Counted from the first letter of the stretch, positions 19,630 to 32,448 are shown. The stretch is 64,000 nucleotides of DNA from Periplaneta americana (GCF_040183065.1 NC_091120.1:14339208-14403207), one strand, 5' to 3'. Notes: a model not told the origin generated them from the sequence alone. Numbers and translations: made by a program.

Positions 19630-21347
19630 ATCATCATCATCATCAGTCCACACTTATGGAGTAACAGCGCATCTGGCTGTGAAACCAAGTGGTCTGGGTT
19701 CTATTCCTGGTCGAGGCAAGTTACCCAGTTGAGGTTTCTTCTGGGGTTCAGGGGCGGTTATTCAGGTGAAGTAGGTGAAGTGTCACTTCATCTATTTATG
19801 TGTAAAACACATTTTATCTCGTATTAATAATTAATTCTAGCTATTACCGGTACCGTATTTCTAAAATAAAAAAAAAGTTTTCTTTTCAGTCGTTATGAAC
19901 AGTGTTTAGTTATATAAATATTACCTGTAACCGTCCGCTGAATAGAATAATGTCAACTGTTACGAGCGCCGAGCGGTGTCTATTGGAACTCACAATACTG
20001 TAGAGGTGAAATTATTTGGGCTCCCATTCTCATACAGCTCTTGGTTTCCATGGTAACGTGACGTCACGCACTAAAGAAAGATTGTATGAGTGAAGTGCAT
20101 TTCTGAGTCTTTCAGTTCCGGAGAACTCTGACTTGTTGTAGGCGGAGTAACCAGTTTGCAGATCTAACGGTACTAATAATAGAGAAGGGTTGAAGCTGTA
20201 GGCCGGGGGCTATTGTTTAAGGGCTGTGATATTTTACAGTATGTACTACCTGACTCGAGAATAATATCTCATTTCTTGTGTCCAAGCAGCGACCCCTGAA
20301 GCGGTAAATTAGTTGGGTCTATGTTATTTTATCAGGAATACACTCCACTTACATTAAGAGTTTTTTTTCTGCGGCGTGTATTATTTCTTCTCATGAGCCT
20401 TGCCAGTTTTGTTCCAGCTCTTGTATTTGAAAGTTTAACGCTCGCTTAAATGTGGGCTACACATGTAGTTTAATATTGTGTACGTACATATTAACTTATT
20501 ATTAATGTATTTAGAGTATATTAGTAATAAGTGTATATAGTGTATTAATCCTGCATCATAGTGTATATCATATGTTTAATCACTACAGTGCTATTATACA
20601 AATACTTAGGTACCAGTACACAGAAAATATTGATGACTGTGAAATAATTGTATCCCGAAAATAACACGGTTTATAATTTATTAGAAGTGCCGTTTTGTAG
20701 ACTTAAATATGAGAATAAAAAAGATGTTTAAAATTCTGGACGACGTACAGTTCCATTTGTTCTTTGTTTTAAAAAGTGCTAAGAAAAAAGAGAATTTATA
20801 TAAAATAACTTTAAACATTTCTTCCGATGAAAGAAGCTTTTCTGTTTGAAAAGATTGAAAATTTCACTCGGAATGCTACATCACAGGAAAGACTTTCATC
20901 ATTAGGCCCATAGGTTTGCATAGAAATATACTGTCCACCCTCAGTTAAACTCAGACATTTTATGAAGACATCATCGACAGGTTTCCTGCTTTAAAAAATA
21001 GGAGTATTGACTTGGTATGCAAGAAATTGGGCGAGTCCTGAAATAAATTAATTTTCCTGTTTGCATGTGTTCTAGAACAAGTAAAATTGTACGTAATTTA
21101 CGAATAGTACGCCTACTCATATATTGGTAAAACTGTTCATGCATTTGTGTAGGTGAACATCACTTCACCTATTTTTTTTATGACGAGCCGCTACTGCTGG
21201 GGTTTTCCCTCAACCCAATATGAGCAAATGCTGGGTAACTTTCGGTGCTGGACCCTGGAATCATTTCACCGGCATTATCACTTTCATCTCATTCAAATGC
21301 TAAATAACCTAAGATGTTGATAAAGCGTCGTAAAATAACCTACTACT
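19630..21347 (+). mobile_element. tRNA-derived SINE split by a hAT element
   Basis: The left part (to 19748) holds the tRNA-like head (GGAGTAACAGCGCATCTGG, box B-like GGTTCTATTCC). The right part (from 21197) continues TTCCCTCAACCCAATATGAGC and ends GATAAAGCGTCGTAAAATAACC. Same family as 46850-47100. It is followed by a (CAT)n tail at 21351-21404. Confidence 0.85.
19749..21196. mobile_element. Non-autonomous hAT element with 8-bp duplication
   Basis: CTGGGGTT flanks both sides (19741-19748, 21197-21204). Ends are CAGGGGCGG and the inverted CAGTAGCGG. Subterminal GGTGAAGT/ACTTCACC motifs are inverted (AGGTGAAGTGTCACTTCA left, GTGAACATCACTTCACC right). It is 1448 bp with no convincing transposase frame. 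Confidence 0.9.
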
Positions 21348-21350
<3 letters not shown>

Positions 21351-21404
<54 letters not shown>

Positions 21405-21690
21405 CCACCACCACCATCACCAGTTCAACAGCTGTTTTCCAGCCTTGACCACCTGAGCACGTCTCCATAGGGTTCTGTCAGTTGCCTTATTTTGCAGTGT
21501 ATTAATTACACATGTTCTCAGATCCTCTTCCGCACAATCGAGCCATCTATTTGATGGTTGTCCACTTTTTCTGCTAGTGAATGGTTTGTTAAAGGTGAGC
21601 TTTTTACATGCATACTGTTCATCTGTTGTATACAGTGTTCCAGTTATCTTAGGGTCAGTATAATAAACGTCATTTAAACCTTACATTCAG
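21351..21690 (-). repeat. (CAT)n plus probable antisense retroelement 3' end
   Basis: A (CAT)n(CAC)n tract (21351-21420) is followed by C/T-rich text similar in style to the antisense non-LTR 3' ends at 7768 and 47889. No clear motif beyond that. Confidence 0.4.
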
Positions 21691-21693
21691 TCA

Positions 21694-22811
21694 GGGGCGG
21701 CCCATCCCTATGTGCTAAGTGCTACAGCACAGTGATAATTTTTGCTCAAATAATGTACTTGTAAAACCATAGTATTTGATCTGTCATTTAACAATTTCCC
21801 ATGGTTATGTTCATGACGCGTTATCGAGTGTTTAGTCTTTGCTCTTCGCTCTTTGGTGTCTCAGGGGGGTTCGTTGTGCTACTCTGACTTCATATGAAAA
21901 TGTAGACATTTATGCGCATGTGCGAAGCTGAAATCACTGCTCTGATTGGCTATTTTTACGCGGGAAAGTGCTGTAGTCAGCTTCAGCACAACACAGCTTG
22001 GAGATTGCAAAAGTAAAGCGTAACGAAAGAATGCTTGTTTGTGGAAGAACTCGGAACTATTTACAATGTATTTGGCAATTCAAATATCGGACTGCTGCTG
22101 CCATCTACCTGTAGGCCTATGAGGTTCCTCCTGAATCAGCTAGCAAGCGACGGAAAATGGAATCCTAGAAAATTGAAGCCAAGGAAGTATGTGATTGTAT
22201 AATTCAGAAAACTACTCACCGTTTTCAGTCTTTAAGCTACCTAGACGCAACAAAATTGTTAAACAGCAACATTTTTGAGAATTTTACGTATAATTTTCGT
22301 GAACGCGAACTTGAAGTTGCTGTCAACAGCTATACTGTACTGAACAAAGAGTGTTAAAGACACAACTTGGAGTTCTATACGGAAGACCCGACTTCCAAAA
22401 TATAGATGTCTGCTTAATTGTTACAATACATAGTCTCCAACAATTTACAGGATCCATTCCGTGAAGTAACGAAGTTGTTAAATATTTTGGTTATAACACC
22501 AATGACCACTGCTGAGCCAGAAAGATGTTTTTCTTGCTTGAAACGCATAAAAACTGTTTTTAAGGATCACTATGTCCCAGGATCGTCTCACTGCTCTTGC
22601 AATATTGTCAATAGAAAATAGTATGAAGTCCAAGATGGAAGGGCTTGACACCAGGGTAATTGACAAGTTCTGCAGTAGGAAGGAACGTCGTATGGACTTC
22701 ATATTTCGTCACTAGGCGAGTCTCAAATTAAGATAAATACATATAAGTGTATATAGTAGGCAGATATAGAGATTGTAGCACACTCATTATTTTGACCACC
22801 AGCCGCTACTG
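21694..22811 (+). mobile_element. hAT element with transposase C-terminus, 8-bp duplication
   Basis: CATTCAGT flanks both sides (21686-21693, 22812-22819). Ends are CAGGGGCGGCCC and inverted CAGTAGCGGC. From 22488 the + strand reads ITPMTTAEPERCFSCLKRIK and, after a frameshift near 22575, DRLTALAILSIEN, the hAT dimerisation domain. The rest of the transposase is lost. Confidence 0.9.
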
Positions 22812-22935
22812 CATTCAGTTTAAACTCAAGTTTTTTGTTCTGCTTCGTAATATAAATCTTAACTACCACTTAATTTTGGGTTAACTTGGGTTTAACTTGA
22901 TCGGCATTCTTCTGCCATTTAAACTGAAGTTCAAG

Positions 22936-24223
22936 CAGTGGCAGTTCCTCAGGGGAGGGAAGGGAGGAACGTCCTCCTCACATTTTCTTCTTTTGAAAGT
23001 AAATACCTAATAGAATATGTGCCTTGAAATTCGAGGAAGATTCGATAATTTTTAAGTTCACAGCTATAAGAAAACCTCGGTTGATCGAGTTTTAAATGAC
23101 GCGCGCTCATGTGCTGTAGAAAACTGTGAGAAAGATGCGAGATTGTCTGCATAGAGGAAAGGCACTCCATTCCTCCTCTACTGCAGTTAACACACATAGA
23201 CAACAGCACACTAGCGGCCAGAGAAAGAAGCAGAGTTTTAAAGCAAGTAAATGAACGGAGAGGGAGGAGATCCTCCTCTGAATCAGTCATGGGCGGGAAA
23301 TAGAAACCGACTGGTCGTGCAGCAAGCTCGCTACCGCTGCCACCTAACGATGTTGCATTCAACCGGACTATAACACATCTAGGAGGAGACACAACAAAAA
23401 CAGTTTTAATGCAACGCTATGAAAGACACCATGTAAACTTTTTTTTAATTATAAATAAAAAATATTATTCATTGCACTTTATATAGACTACTATTCATGG
23501 TTTGAAACTTTCGTGGATATTTGAAAGTTAAAGTCGGGTTTATGTAAAACAAAGAAGTAGTTTTACATAGTTGGCCCCTGAAATTCACTTCTATTCATTG
23601 TTCACTAGACAGGGCAACAGCCAAGTTGTCAGTTTTGTACAAATATATTTGAAACTGAAAGTAGGTACTCCAAACTACATCATTTTTAACATAAAAAATT
23701 AATCGGCCACCGGCAGCTTTGAAGAATAATGATAGTATGACTTTACAAGAGCTGACATTCTTCAAAAGCATGTGATACTGAACTTGTAAAATGTACATGT
23801 GGCAACACAGACCACGTGTTTGGGTGCAGTGTTCTCGCTTTCCTCAGATTATTTCCCATTCCCATTCCCATTTCCATTTCCATAAAACGGTTCTGGTTAT
23901 GAGTTAGTAGCTAGTCTCTTCCAACACGTGTGATGCTGTAGTGTGCTCGAAAAATGCTGCGAGGTGAATTTCCTTGTAATTGTTAATTTGTGCAATTATT
24001 CAACAATGAATGGAAGTGAAATCATAATATATTTTGGACAATTTAGGAAACTCAGTTTACAAGAACAGATTATTGCTATACAGAAGGGAAGGCCAACCCC
24101 AACACTACCTGGTCTTACATGTATGCATGTAGGCTAATTTGTAGCATGTTTCATTCAAGATGGTGTCATTTAGTGCTGTTAATTTCTTTCCTCCTCTTAA
24201 GAAATATGCAGGAGCCGCCACTG
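22936..24223. mobile_element. Non-autonomous hAT element with 8-bp duplication
   Basis: AGTTCAAG flanks both sides (22928-22935, 24224-24231). Ends are CAGTGGCAGTTCC and inverted CAGTGGCGGCTCC. The GGGGAGGGAAGGGAGG subterminal stretch resembles that of the element at 48167. No transposase seen. Confidence 0.88.
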
Positions 24224-24774
24224 AGTTCAAGGCTCAACAGTGCAAGATGGTGGTTTCCATTATACGCATGGACATAACAGATGTTTTCCGAAAATGTATG
24301 AGTGATGGTGAGGAAGTGATGAATATTACTGAATGACTACAGTGGCTAAAAACTTTTCGAAATAGAGTGCACCACTTTGAAATATAAATGAACATAAGTT
24401 TTAAAACAAATTCAGGCTTTCGAAGTAGAGATTGGGTCTTTGCAGATGGTGCATGCTGGTGAGTCCTTGATAGCCCGCCAAACAATCTTGATGTATGTTG
24501 AGTCTAAACGTTGCTACTACATCTCTTCTTCATGATTGTATTTGTTCCAGGTGTTCCTTATCTGTTCCCATGGTTTATTTTTCGATAAGGCTTTCTGTTT
24601 TTGTTCTATATTGTTTTCAAATTTTCTTTATGTATGTGATTTGATAATAAAGTAATAATGAAAATGAATCTTCCTGTTTGGGTGCACAGTAAAAGATCAA
24701 TATGTGGATGTATCTTTTGAATAATGGTTTAAGACAACGAATTAAAATGGGAACAACATTAGCAGCATGGTAAA

Positions 24775-25158
24775 ATATTTATTTATTAATTTAAATTTAA
24801 ATATACAGACTAAAGAATATAATTACAAATAAGAGAAATAGAAATAAAATAATACAATCAATATAAAAAAGGAGATACAGTAGTATTAACAAAATTTGAG
24901 ACCGAATGAGCAGCGCTCGTGCTCGGTTGCAGTTCAGATATAATATTAATAGACCTATAAGAGAATATAAAATAAAATAAAATAGGAAATAGAATTAAAA
25001 TTACAGTTACAGAAATTATATAATACAATATTAATATAAGAGAAATATAGAAAAAAAAATAATAATAAATAAAATGAAATAGGAACTAAAATTTAAATTT
25101 CAGCGGCAATGGAAAATATTAACAGTAGAGAAGAATAATATCGCACGTGAAAAGTAGG

Positions 25159-25203
<45 letters not shown>

Positions 25204-25700
25204 CAAAATTATAGAATACAAACATAATATAGGTTGATTAATTCATACACATAGGCTATAAATTTATTTAATCAAATTGAAGATCTTAACACGTTTCTGA
25301 TTTTCTTGTTATATGTTAGTGGGTTACATGTTAGAAGTTCTGGGTGTAATTTAGTTAAAGCATTGTACAACCGAGGGCCAAAATTAATGCTATGCTTTAG
25401 ACCAACAGATGTGAGACATTTAGGTTCTACTAATGTTGAATTAATATTTCGTCTTGTGTCATAATTGTGTGTCTGTAATACAAACTTATTACGATTTTTA
25501 TGATAAAATTTTAACAGTGTATACTTATAAATTTGTTCAATATTAAATACATTAAATTCAGAATAAATTAATTTAGTTGGATAATCTTAACGTTTCTTCA
25601 AACAAATTTTAATTATTCGTTTTTGTAGTAAATTTAAAGAACTGAACTTGTGCAAAACATGTAAAATATATGAGGAAGCTTGTGTCCATCATTAGGCCGC
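24775..25700 (-). mobile_element. Decayed non-LTR retrotransposon 3' region
   Basis: A-rich on the + strand, with antisense fragments resembling the post-RT region of the element at 724-1790. A (TA)n tract at 25159-25201 lies within. No intact frame and no sharp ends. Confidence 0.45.
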
Positions 25701-25796
25701 CAATTTTAAATGTAATTTATGAAAATAAATGTTTGTAAAGACATGATTAGAGGACATATGCTATTTCCATGTCATTGTGGACTTAACATTTTGTAG

Positions 25797-26161
25797 GTAC
25801 AGCCGGAGCCACTTCCTTCCCCCCAAGCTGCTCCTACATCAGTAGTGCCAACTCTGAAAACTGTTGGGGAAGTGGCCACAAGTTCAACAAGCAAGACTGA
25901 AATTCCCAGCAGTGATGTGGATGATAATCGTAATGTTGTTGGAAGTGAGGGCCTACAACAGGGCTGTTCGAGTAGCAGTATTCCTTTGGGGCCAGAAGAA
26001 GAGCTACAAGGACTTCTGCAAGAAGAGAAATTACTGATGTTAGAACACCAAGAATTACTAAGTCTTCAAGCAGACCTTCAGGGAAGGGTTCAAGAGGAGA
26101 GGGCTGAAATCGAGAGGTTGAGGGCAGAACTAGCAACTGCAAGATCCAAATACACCTATAG
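25797..26161 (+). CDS. RalBP1: RalBP1 exon 9 in window: Ral-binding coiled coil
   Basis: The acceptor is ttttgtag at 25796 and the donor is ATAG|gtacag at 26162. After a serine-rich linker it encodes EEELQGLLQEEKLLMLEHQE, then LLSLQADLQGRVQEERAEIE and RLRAELA. This is the two-helix coiled coil that binds active Ral in the family (QENEIL.EQEELLA.E...R.Q...E.EEIERLRAE). The long heptad pattern is clear. Confidence 0.93.
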
Positions 26162-26276
26162 GTACAGTATGTGTAACATAATGAATATATGCATTGTGTA
26201 TAGTTTGTTTTTTAACTTTGCAGTCATGATAAAGTTGTCACTTAATGCGTTTAAACTGTTAAGGTTAGGCCTGCGT

Positions 26277-26279
<3 letters not shown>

Positions 26280-26309
<30 letters not shown>
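26280..26309. repeat. (AAT)n microsatellite
   Basis: A short tract preceding a decayed A/T-rich repeat (to about 26490) with TTTATTTATTTA text, likely an old retroelement tail. Confidence 0.75.
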
Positions 26310-26310
<1 letters not shown>

Positions 26311-26491
26311 TAATTTATTTATTTATTTACTTATATTTAATGTGCTGTACAACAGCCAGTGGCCAATTACAGTTCAGCACAAAGAATATAACAAAAACAT
26401 TAGCAATAATTTACAATAAAAGTGCAAATAAATAATTAAATTAATGGCAATTAAATAAAATGATAATTACAAATGAAATAATGGAATCATA

Positions 26492-26492
<1 letters not shown>

Positions 26493-26560
<68 letters not shown>

Positions 26561-26773
26561 TTACAAATGACTTTTAAGGAACCTGGAGGTTCATTACTGC
26601 CCTCACATAAGCCCGCCATCGGTTTCTATCCTGAGCAAGATTAATCCAGTCTCTACTATCATATCCTATCACCCTTAACCCAGTCTCTATTATCATATCC
26701 TACCTCCCTTAAATCCATTTTAATATTAATCCTCCGATCTACGTCTCGGCCTCCCAACTAACACTAAAAACAC

Positions 26774-26833
<60 letters not shown>

Positions 26834-27045
26834 TTACAAATGACTTTTAAGGAACCCGGAGGTTCATTACTGCCTCACATAAGCCCACCATCGGTCCCTG
26901 TCCTGTGCAAGATTAATCCAGTCTCTACTATCATATCCTATCACCCTTAATCCAGTCTCTATTATCATATCCTACCTCCCTTAAATCCATTTTAATATTA
27001 ATCCTCCGATCTACGTCTCGGCCTCCCAACTAACACTAAAAACAC

Positions 27046-27102
<57 letters not shown>

Positions 27103-27315
27103 TTACAAATGACTTTTAAGGAACCCGGAGGTTCATTACTGCCCTCACATAAGCCCACCATCGGTCCCTGTCCTGTGCAAGATTAATCCAGTCTCTACTA
27201 TCATATCCTATCACCCTTAATCCAGTCTCTATTATCATATCCTACCTCCCTTAAATCCATTTTAATATTAATCCTCCGATCTACGTCTCGGCCTCCCAAC
27301 TAACACTAAAAACAC

Positions 27316-27366
<51 letters not shown>

Positions 27367-27579
27367 TTACAAATGACTTTTAAGGAACCCGGAGGTTCAT
27401 TACTGCCCTCACATAAGCCCACCATCGGTCCCTGTCCTGTGCAAGATTAATCCAGTCTCTACTATCATATCCTATCACCCTTAATCCAGTCTCTATTATC
27501 ATATCCTACCTCCCTTAAATCCATTTTAATATTAATCCTCCGATCTACGTCTCTGTCTCCCAACTAACACTAAAAACAC

Positions 27580-27628
<49 letters not shown>

Positions 27629-27878
27629 CTTAGAAAGTTAAAATTAATGATCTGAAAAACGTTTTCAAACAGCTTCATTTTGTGTATTATAGGAGCTTAA
27701 TTGTCTTTATTTGCCTGATCATGTTCACTTAAATTAAGATTAAGATTAATCCAGTCTCTACTATCATATCCTATCACCCTTAATCCAGTCTCTATTATCA
27801 TATCCTACCTCCCTTAAATCCATTTTAATATTAATCCTCCGATCTACGTCTCAGTCTCCCAACTAACACTAAAAACAC

Positions 27879-27960
<82 letters not shown>

Positions 27961-28210
27961 CTTAGAAAGTTAAAATTAATGATCTGAAAAACGTTTTCAA
28001 ACAGCTTCATTTTGTGTATTATAGGAGCTTAATTGTCTTTATTTGCCTGTTCATGTTCACTTAAATTAAGATTAAGATTAATCCAGTCTCTACTATCATA
28101 TCCTATCACCCTTAATCCAGTCTCTATTATCATATCCTACCTCCCTTAAATCCATTTTAATATTAATCCTCCGATCTACGTCTCAGTCTCCCAACTAACA
28201 CTAAAAACAC

Positions 28211-28283
<73 letters not shown>

Positions 28284-28533
28284 CTTAGAAAGTTAAAATT
28301 AATGATCTGAAAAACGTTTTCAAACAGCTTCATTTTGTGTATTATAGGAGCTTAATTGTCTTTATTTGCCTGATCATGTTCACTTAAATTAAGATTAAGA
28401 TTAATCCAGTCTCTACTATCATATCCTATCACCCTTAATCCAGTCTCTATTATCATATCCTACCTCCCTTAAATCCATTTTAATATTAATCCTCCGATCT
28501 ACGTCTCAGTCTCCCAACTAACACTAAAAACAC

Positions 28534-28600
<67 letters not shown>

Positions 28601-28706
28601 CTTAGAAAGTTAAAATTAATGATCTGAAAAACGTTTTCAAACAGCTTCATTTTGTGTATTATAGGAGCTTAATTGTCTTTATTTGCCTGTTCATGTTCAC
28701 TTAAAG
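26493..28706 (-). repeat. Hybrid tandem array: RTE 3' fragment plus (AAT)n, two unit types
   Basis: Four A-type units start at 26555, 26828, 27097 and 27361 (spacing 273, 269, 264). Each is the antisense 3' end of the RTE-like element (TTTTAAGGAACC.GGAGGTTC to CTACGTCTCGGCCTCC) followed by (AAT)n. Four B-type units start at 27628, 27960, 28283 and 28600 (spacing 332, 323, 317). They replace the outer part with a different 110-bp sequence (GCTTAGAAAGTTAAAATTAA...) joined at GATTAATCCAGTCTC. The last B unit stops before the RTE part. Confidence 0.92.
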
Positions 28707-28805
28707 TGTTTACATTTGCAAGAAGAAACTCTAGTTGAAAGCTACAGTGGACTTCATGTTATCAGTATCCTAGAAAATTGATTGATTAGCAACTCTTGAC
28801 CAGTC

Positions 28806-28994
28806 CACTGCTGTGGAGTAATGGTTAGCACGTCTGACCATGAGGTTTTTTGCGGTGTTTTCCCTCAACCCAATAAGAGCAAATGCTGGGTAACTTTCGG
28901 TGTTGGACTCTGGACTCATTTTGCTAGCATTGTCACCTTCAGCTCACTTGGATGCTAGATAACCACAGCAGTTGATAAAGCATCGTAAAATAAC
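28806..28994 (+). mobile_element. tRNA-derived SINE fragment
   Basis: Contains CTGTGGAGTAATGGTTAGCACGTCTGACC (box A side), CCCTCAACCCAATAAGAGC and GATAAAGCATCGTAAAATAACC. Same family as 19630-21347. The box B part is deleted. Confidence 0.8.
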
Positions 28995-29082
28995 CAATTA
29001 AAAAACTCTTGACGTGACTCCACCCGAAATAGCTTCTGACTCTTAACTCTGACTTCAGATGCTAATGTCAGCAAAAATAAAA

Positions 29083-29360
29083 ACGCGCGCGCGCGCGCAC
29101 ACACACACACACACTCACTCACTCACACTCACACTCTCATGCACGCACTCTTTTTCTCTCTCTCCCTTTTTTTCTTTCCCCTCTCCCTGTCTCCCTCTTT
29201 TTCTGCCTCGCTTTCGTTCTCCCTCTATCTCTCTCCCTCTTCCCCCTCTCGTCCCTCTCTCTCTCTCCTTCTCTTTCTCTCCTCTCCGTCTCCCTCCCTC
29301 CCTCTTTCTCCACTCTCTCCCCTATCTATCCCTATTTCCCTTCCCCTTACCCCTCCCATC
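29083..29360. repeat. (GC)n-(AC)n-(CT)n low-complexity block
   Basis: (GC)n then (AC)n then about 220 bp of almost pure pyrimidine. The long + strand open frame here is an artefact of composition. Confidence 0.9.
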
Positions 29361-29733
29361 ATGGTTAATCAAATTGCATAACACAGAAAATGAATTCATA
29401 ATAATATGATATTCTCAGTTGTTGCGTTCACATTCCACAACCTACTAAAATCCACCCATACCCAATGGACACTCCTGTTTATGATTATGTTTGTACAAAA
29501 AAAAACTGGAGATAATGTTTGGGCATTCTAGCTTATCTCTCTATTAACTTTAACATTGATTATATTACTTGCTAAAAAATGTAGGAAATTTCAATGCAAT
29601 AATTGGCCTTCAGACAATCAGGTTTAAACCCTTGCATTATCTTCAAAAGACTTTTTTTTTTGGTATTAAATTCAATTCCCACTCTGACATTATTGTGTCA
29701 GGATAAGTAACTCTTGGGGCACAAGTTTATTGA

Positions 29734-30420
29734 TATTTATGCTCTACCATGCCGAAATGTACTAATTATACACCTGTAGCAGTCCTTTAATGTATGTCAT
29801 TAAAGTACACCTACTCATTAAAGTACAGGTCCTCAGCCAATGATAACTCAGCTTACATATGTTCAGCCAATGACAAGTCAGCTCTGTACCGTTATAAAAC
29901 CGCAAGTATCGATTATTCTCGGATATGCAATCGAAAGAGAATTAGCGAAAAGTCACGGAGGCTGGAAATCCAATACTGTCGCAGAAGGTTATGTTCTGTT
30001 ACTATAATAATTAGCGTTAATTGTAAATAATATTCAAATAAATTCAATTTGTCATCTCGTTTTTCAATGTCGAATTCAATAATCAAAGTTATACCAAGTT
30101 TAACTGATTACACAAGGTCAATGACATTTTTGTTCCTCGGAAAAAATCAATACTTTCGCGTCTGCGCACATCTCACAATTCACGACCTAGAACAAGGTCA
30201 CTTCCGATCTTGTCAGATACAAATAAAATATATACATCTGAATACTGTAATTTCAAGTTAGAAATATGGTCGAGCATAAAAAGTCGTATGAAACTCGCCT
30301 ATAATGGTAATTAAGAAGCTCGTATGAAAATTATGAAACTCGCTTGCGCTCGTTTCATAAACAAACATACTCGCGTCTTAATTACTATCATTATAGGCTC
30401 GTTGCATAATGTACTATTTT
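29734..30420 (+). repeat. Dispersed repeat, copy 1 (upstream of exon 10)
   Basis: Shares most of its length, in the same orientation, with 31815-32432. Shared text includes CATGCCGAAATGTA, GGAAATCCAATACTGTCGCA and GAGCATAAAAAGTCGTATG. The 3' part holds inner inverted motifs GCCTATAATGGTAATTAAG / CTTAATTACTATCATTATAGGC. A related fragment sits inverted at 58772-58872. Family unknown; an LTR is possible (TATAAAA and AATAAA are present) but unproven. Confidence 0.75.
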
Positions 30421-30510
30421 ATCATTGTGCTGTATGATTTGGGAACATGTTACATTCAAGATTTATTTGACCGAATAATACAGAATTTATAAAAGAATGT
30501 ATTTTCATAG

Positions 30511-30634
30511 GGAATTCGATGAGGACAGCTCAGAAGGCAGTAGCTCGCCATCGCATTCGGAGGCCAGCGATGAGGACGACCCGGAATTCGGCACACGGAT
30601 TGCAGAACTGCAGCGTGACAACCAACTGCTGCAG
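30511..30634 (+). CDS. RalBP1: RalBP1 exon 10 in window: acidic-serine stretch
   Basis: The acceptor is ttttcatag at 30510 and the donor is GCAG|gtcgga at 30635. It encodes (R)EFDEDSSEGSSSPSHSEASD, then EDDPEFGTRIAELQRDNQLL. This matches the EEYSSESESESEDEEELQIILEDLQRQNEEL region of RLIP76. The exon lies between two direct repeats of about 600 bp. Confidence 0.92.
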
Positions 30635-30989
30635 GTCGGAGAACATAGTCAACACTTATCTTATCAGACACGCAGAGATAAGATTGAGGCTGTGTGTTAC
30701 AATGTGACTCTGTTCAGCAGAAACGTGACAGCGAATACAAATTTCTGTGATGTATGAGATTATGGACCACTGACATATTCTGTGGGTAATGAGCGAGATG
30801 AGCACTTAGAATCTCACTTAGACTGATTATCAGGTTTAATTTTGTAAGGTTATTATCAGGTAGTCCCATGGCGAAATCTCAGATTATGTTGCCAAAATAT
30901 AATTTACTACCGTCAGTTCCACCAATGTTATATAACCACATAATTGATACAACATTGTTAATCTAGATGATTAGTTAATAATATGCTTT

Positions 30990-31749
30990 GCTGATATAAA
31001 GAGATAGGTTTGGAAGTAAATCCCGAAAAGACAAAGTGTATGATTATGTCTCGTGACCAGAATATTGTACGAAATGGAAATATAAAAATTGGAAATTTAT
31101 CTTTTGAAGAGGTGGAGAAGTTCAAATATCTGGGAGCAACAGTAACAAATATAAATGATACTCGGGAGGAAATTAAACACAGAATAAATATGGGAAATGC
31201 CTATTATTATTCGGTTGAGAAACTTTTATCATCCAGTCTGCTGTCGAAAAATCTGAAAGTTAGAATTTATAAAACAGTTATATTACCGGTTGTTCTGTAT
31301 GGTCGTGAAACTTGGACTCTCACTTTGAGAGAGGAACAGAGATTAAGGGTGTTTGAGAATAAGGTGCTTAGGAAAATATTTCGGGCTAAGAGGGATGAAG
31401 TTACAGGAGAATGGAGAAAGTTACACAACACAGAACTGCACGCATTGTATTCTTCACCTGACATAGTAAGGAACATTAAATCCAGACGTTTGAGATGGGC
31501 AGGGCATGTAGCACGTATGGGCGAATCCAGAAATGCATATAGAGTGTTAGTTGGGAGACCGGAGGGAAAAAGATGTTTAGGGAGGCCGAGACGTAGGTGG
31601 GAAGATAATATTAAAATGGATTTGAGGGAGGTGGGATATGATGATAGAGGATGGATTAATCTTGCTCAGGATAGGGACCAATGGCGGGCTTATGTGAGGG
31701 CGGTAATGAACCTCCAGGTTTTTTTAAAAGCCAGTAAGTAAGTAAGTAT
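30990..31749 (+). mobile_element. RTE-like non-LTR retrotransposon, 5'-truncated, open C-terminus
   Basis: Frame 31010-31741 (243 codons, uninterrupted) starts inside the RT thumb (EVNPEKTKCMIMSRDQN, FKYLGATVTN). It continues through LYGRETWTLT, RLRWAGHVARMG and GRPRRRWEDNIKMDLREVG. It ends with a (TAAG)n tail at about 31733-31748. The RT palm (YADD) is missing, so it is not autonomous. This is the best-preserved reference for the fragments at 2175, 12948 and 26493-28706. Confidence 0.9.
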
Positions 31750-31814
31750 GCTTTGCTGATAGATTGTTCGATGCTTAGTACTAAGATGTTTCCTTTCGTA
31801 CCCTTACATTACTT

Positions 31815-32432
31815 TATGCTCGACCATGCCGAAATGTAGTAATTATACACCTGGTAGCAGTCCTTTAATGCATGTCATTAAAGTACACCTATTCATTAAA
31901 GTTCAGGTTTTCGATTATTCTCGGATATGCAATCGAAAGACAACGAGAGAAACGTCACAGAGGCTGGAAATCCAATACTGTCGCAGAAGGTTATGTTCTG
32001 TTACTATAATAATTAGTGTTAATTGTAAATAATATTCAAATAAATTCAATTTGTCATCTCGGTTTTCAATTCTAAATAAATTTCCAGGTTATATCAAAAT
32101 TAGTTCATGTTATTCTGTAGATTATAACAAGGTCAATGACATTATTGTTCCTCGGAAAAAATCAATACTTTCGCGTCTGCGCACATTCACAATTTACGAG
32201 CTATGCACAAGGTCACTTCCGATCTTCAGTCAGATGCGAATAAAATGAATACTTCTGAATAATTTCAAGTTAGAAATATGGTCGAGCATAAAAAGTCGTA
32301 TGAAACTTGCCTATAATGGTAATTAAGACACTCGTATGAAAATTATGAAACTCGCTTGCTTTCATTTCATAAACAAACATACTCGCGTCTTAATTACTAT
32401 CATTATAGGCTCGTTGCATAATGTACTATTTT
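31815..32432 (+). repeat. Dispersed repeat, copy 2 (downstream of exon 10)
   Basis: Direct-orientation partner of 29734-30420 with internal deletions, including the CAGCCAATGA repeats. It ends at the same GTTGCATAATGTACTATTTTA. Confidence 0.8.
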
Positions 32433-32448
32433 ACAGTTCAGTGACAAT

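Noticed and set aside
22949-23392. 147-codon reverse-strand frame inside a hAT element
   Set aside because: No transposase or host similarity; it lies near the terminal repeat of a non-autonomous element.
29059-29409. Open frame rich in Ser, Leu and Pro
   Set aside because: It comes from a pure pyrimidine low-complexity block; no splice signals or known motif.
31010-31741. 243-codon frame as a host gene
   Set aside because: It is the C-terminus of an RTE-like element with a (TAAG)n tail, present in several copies here.
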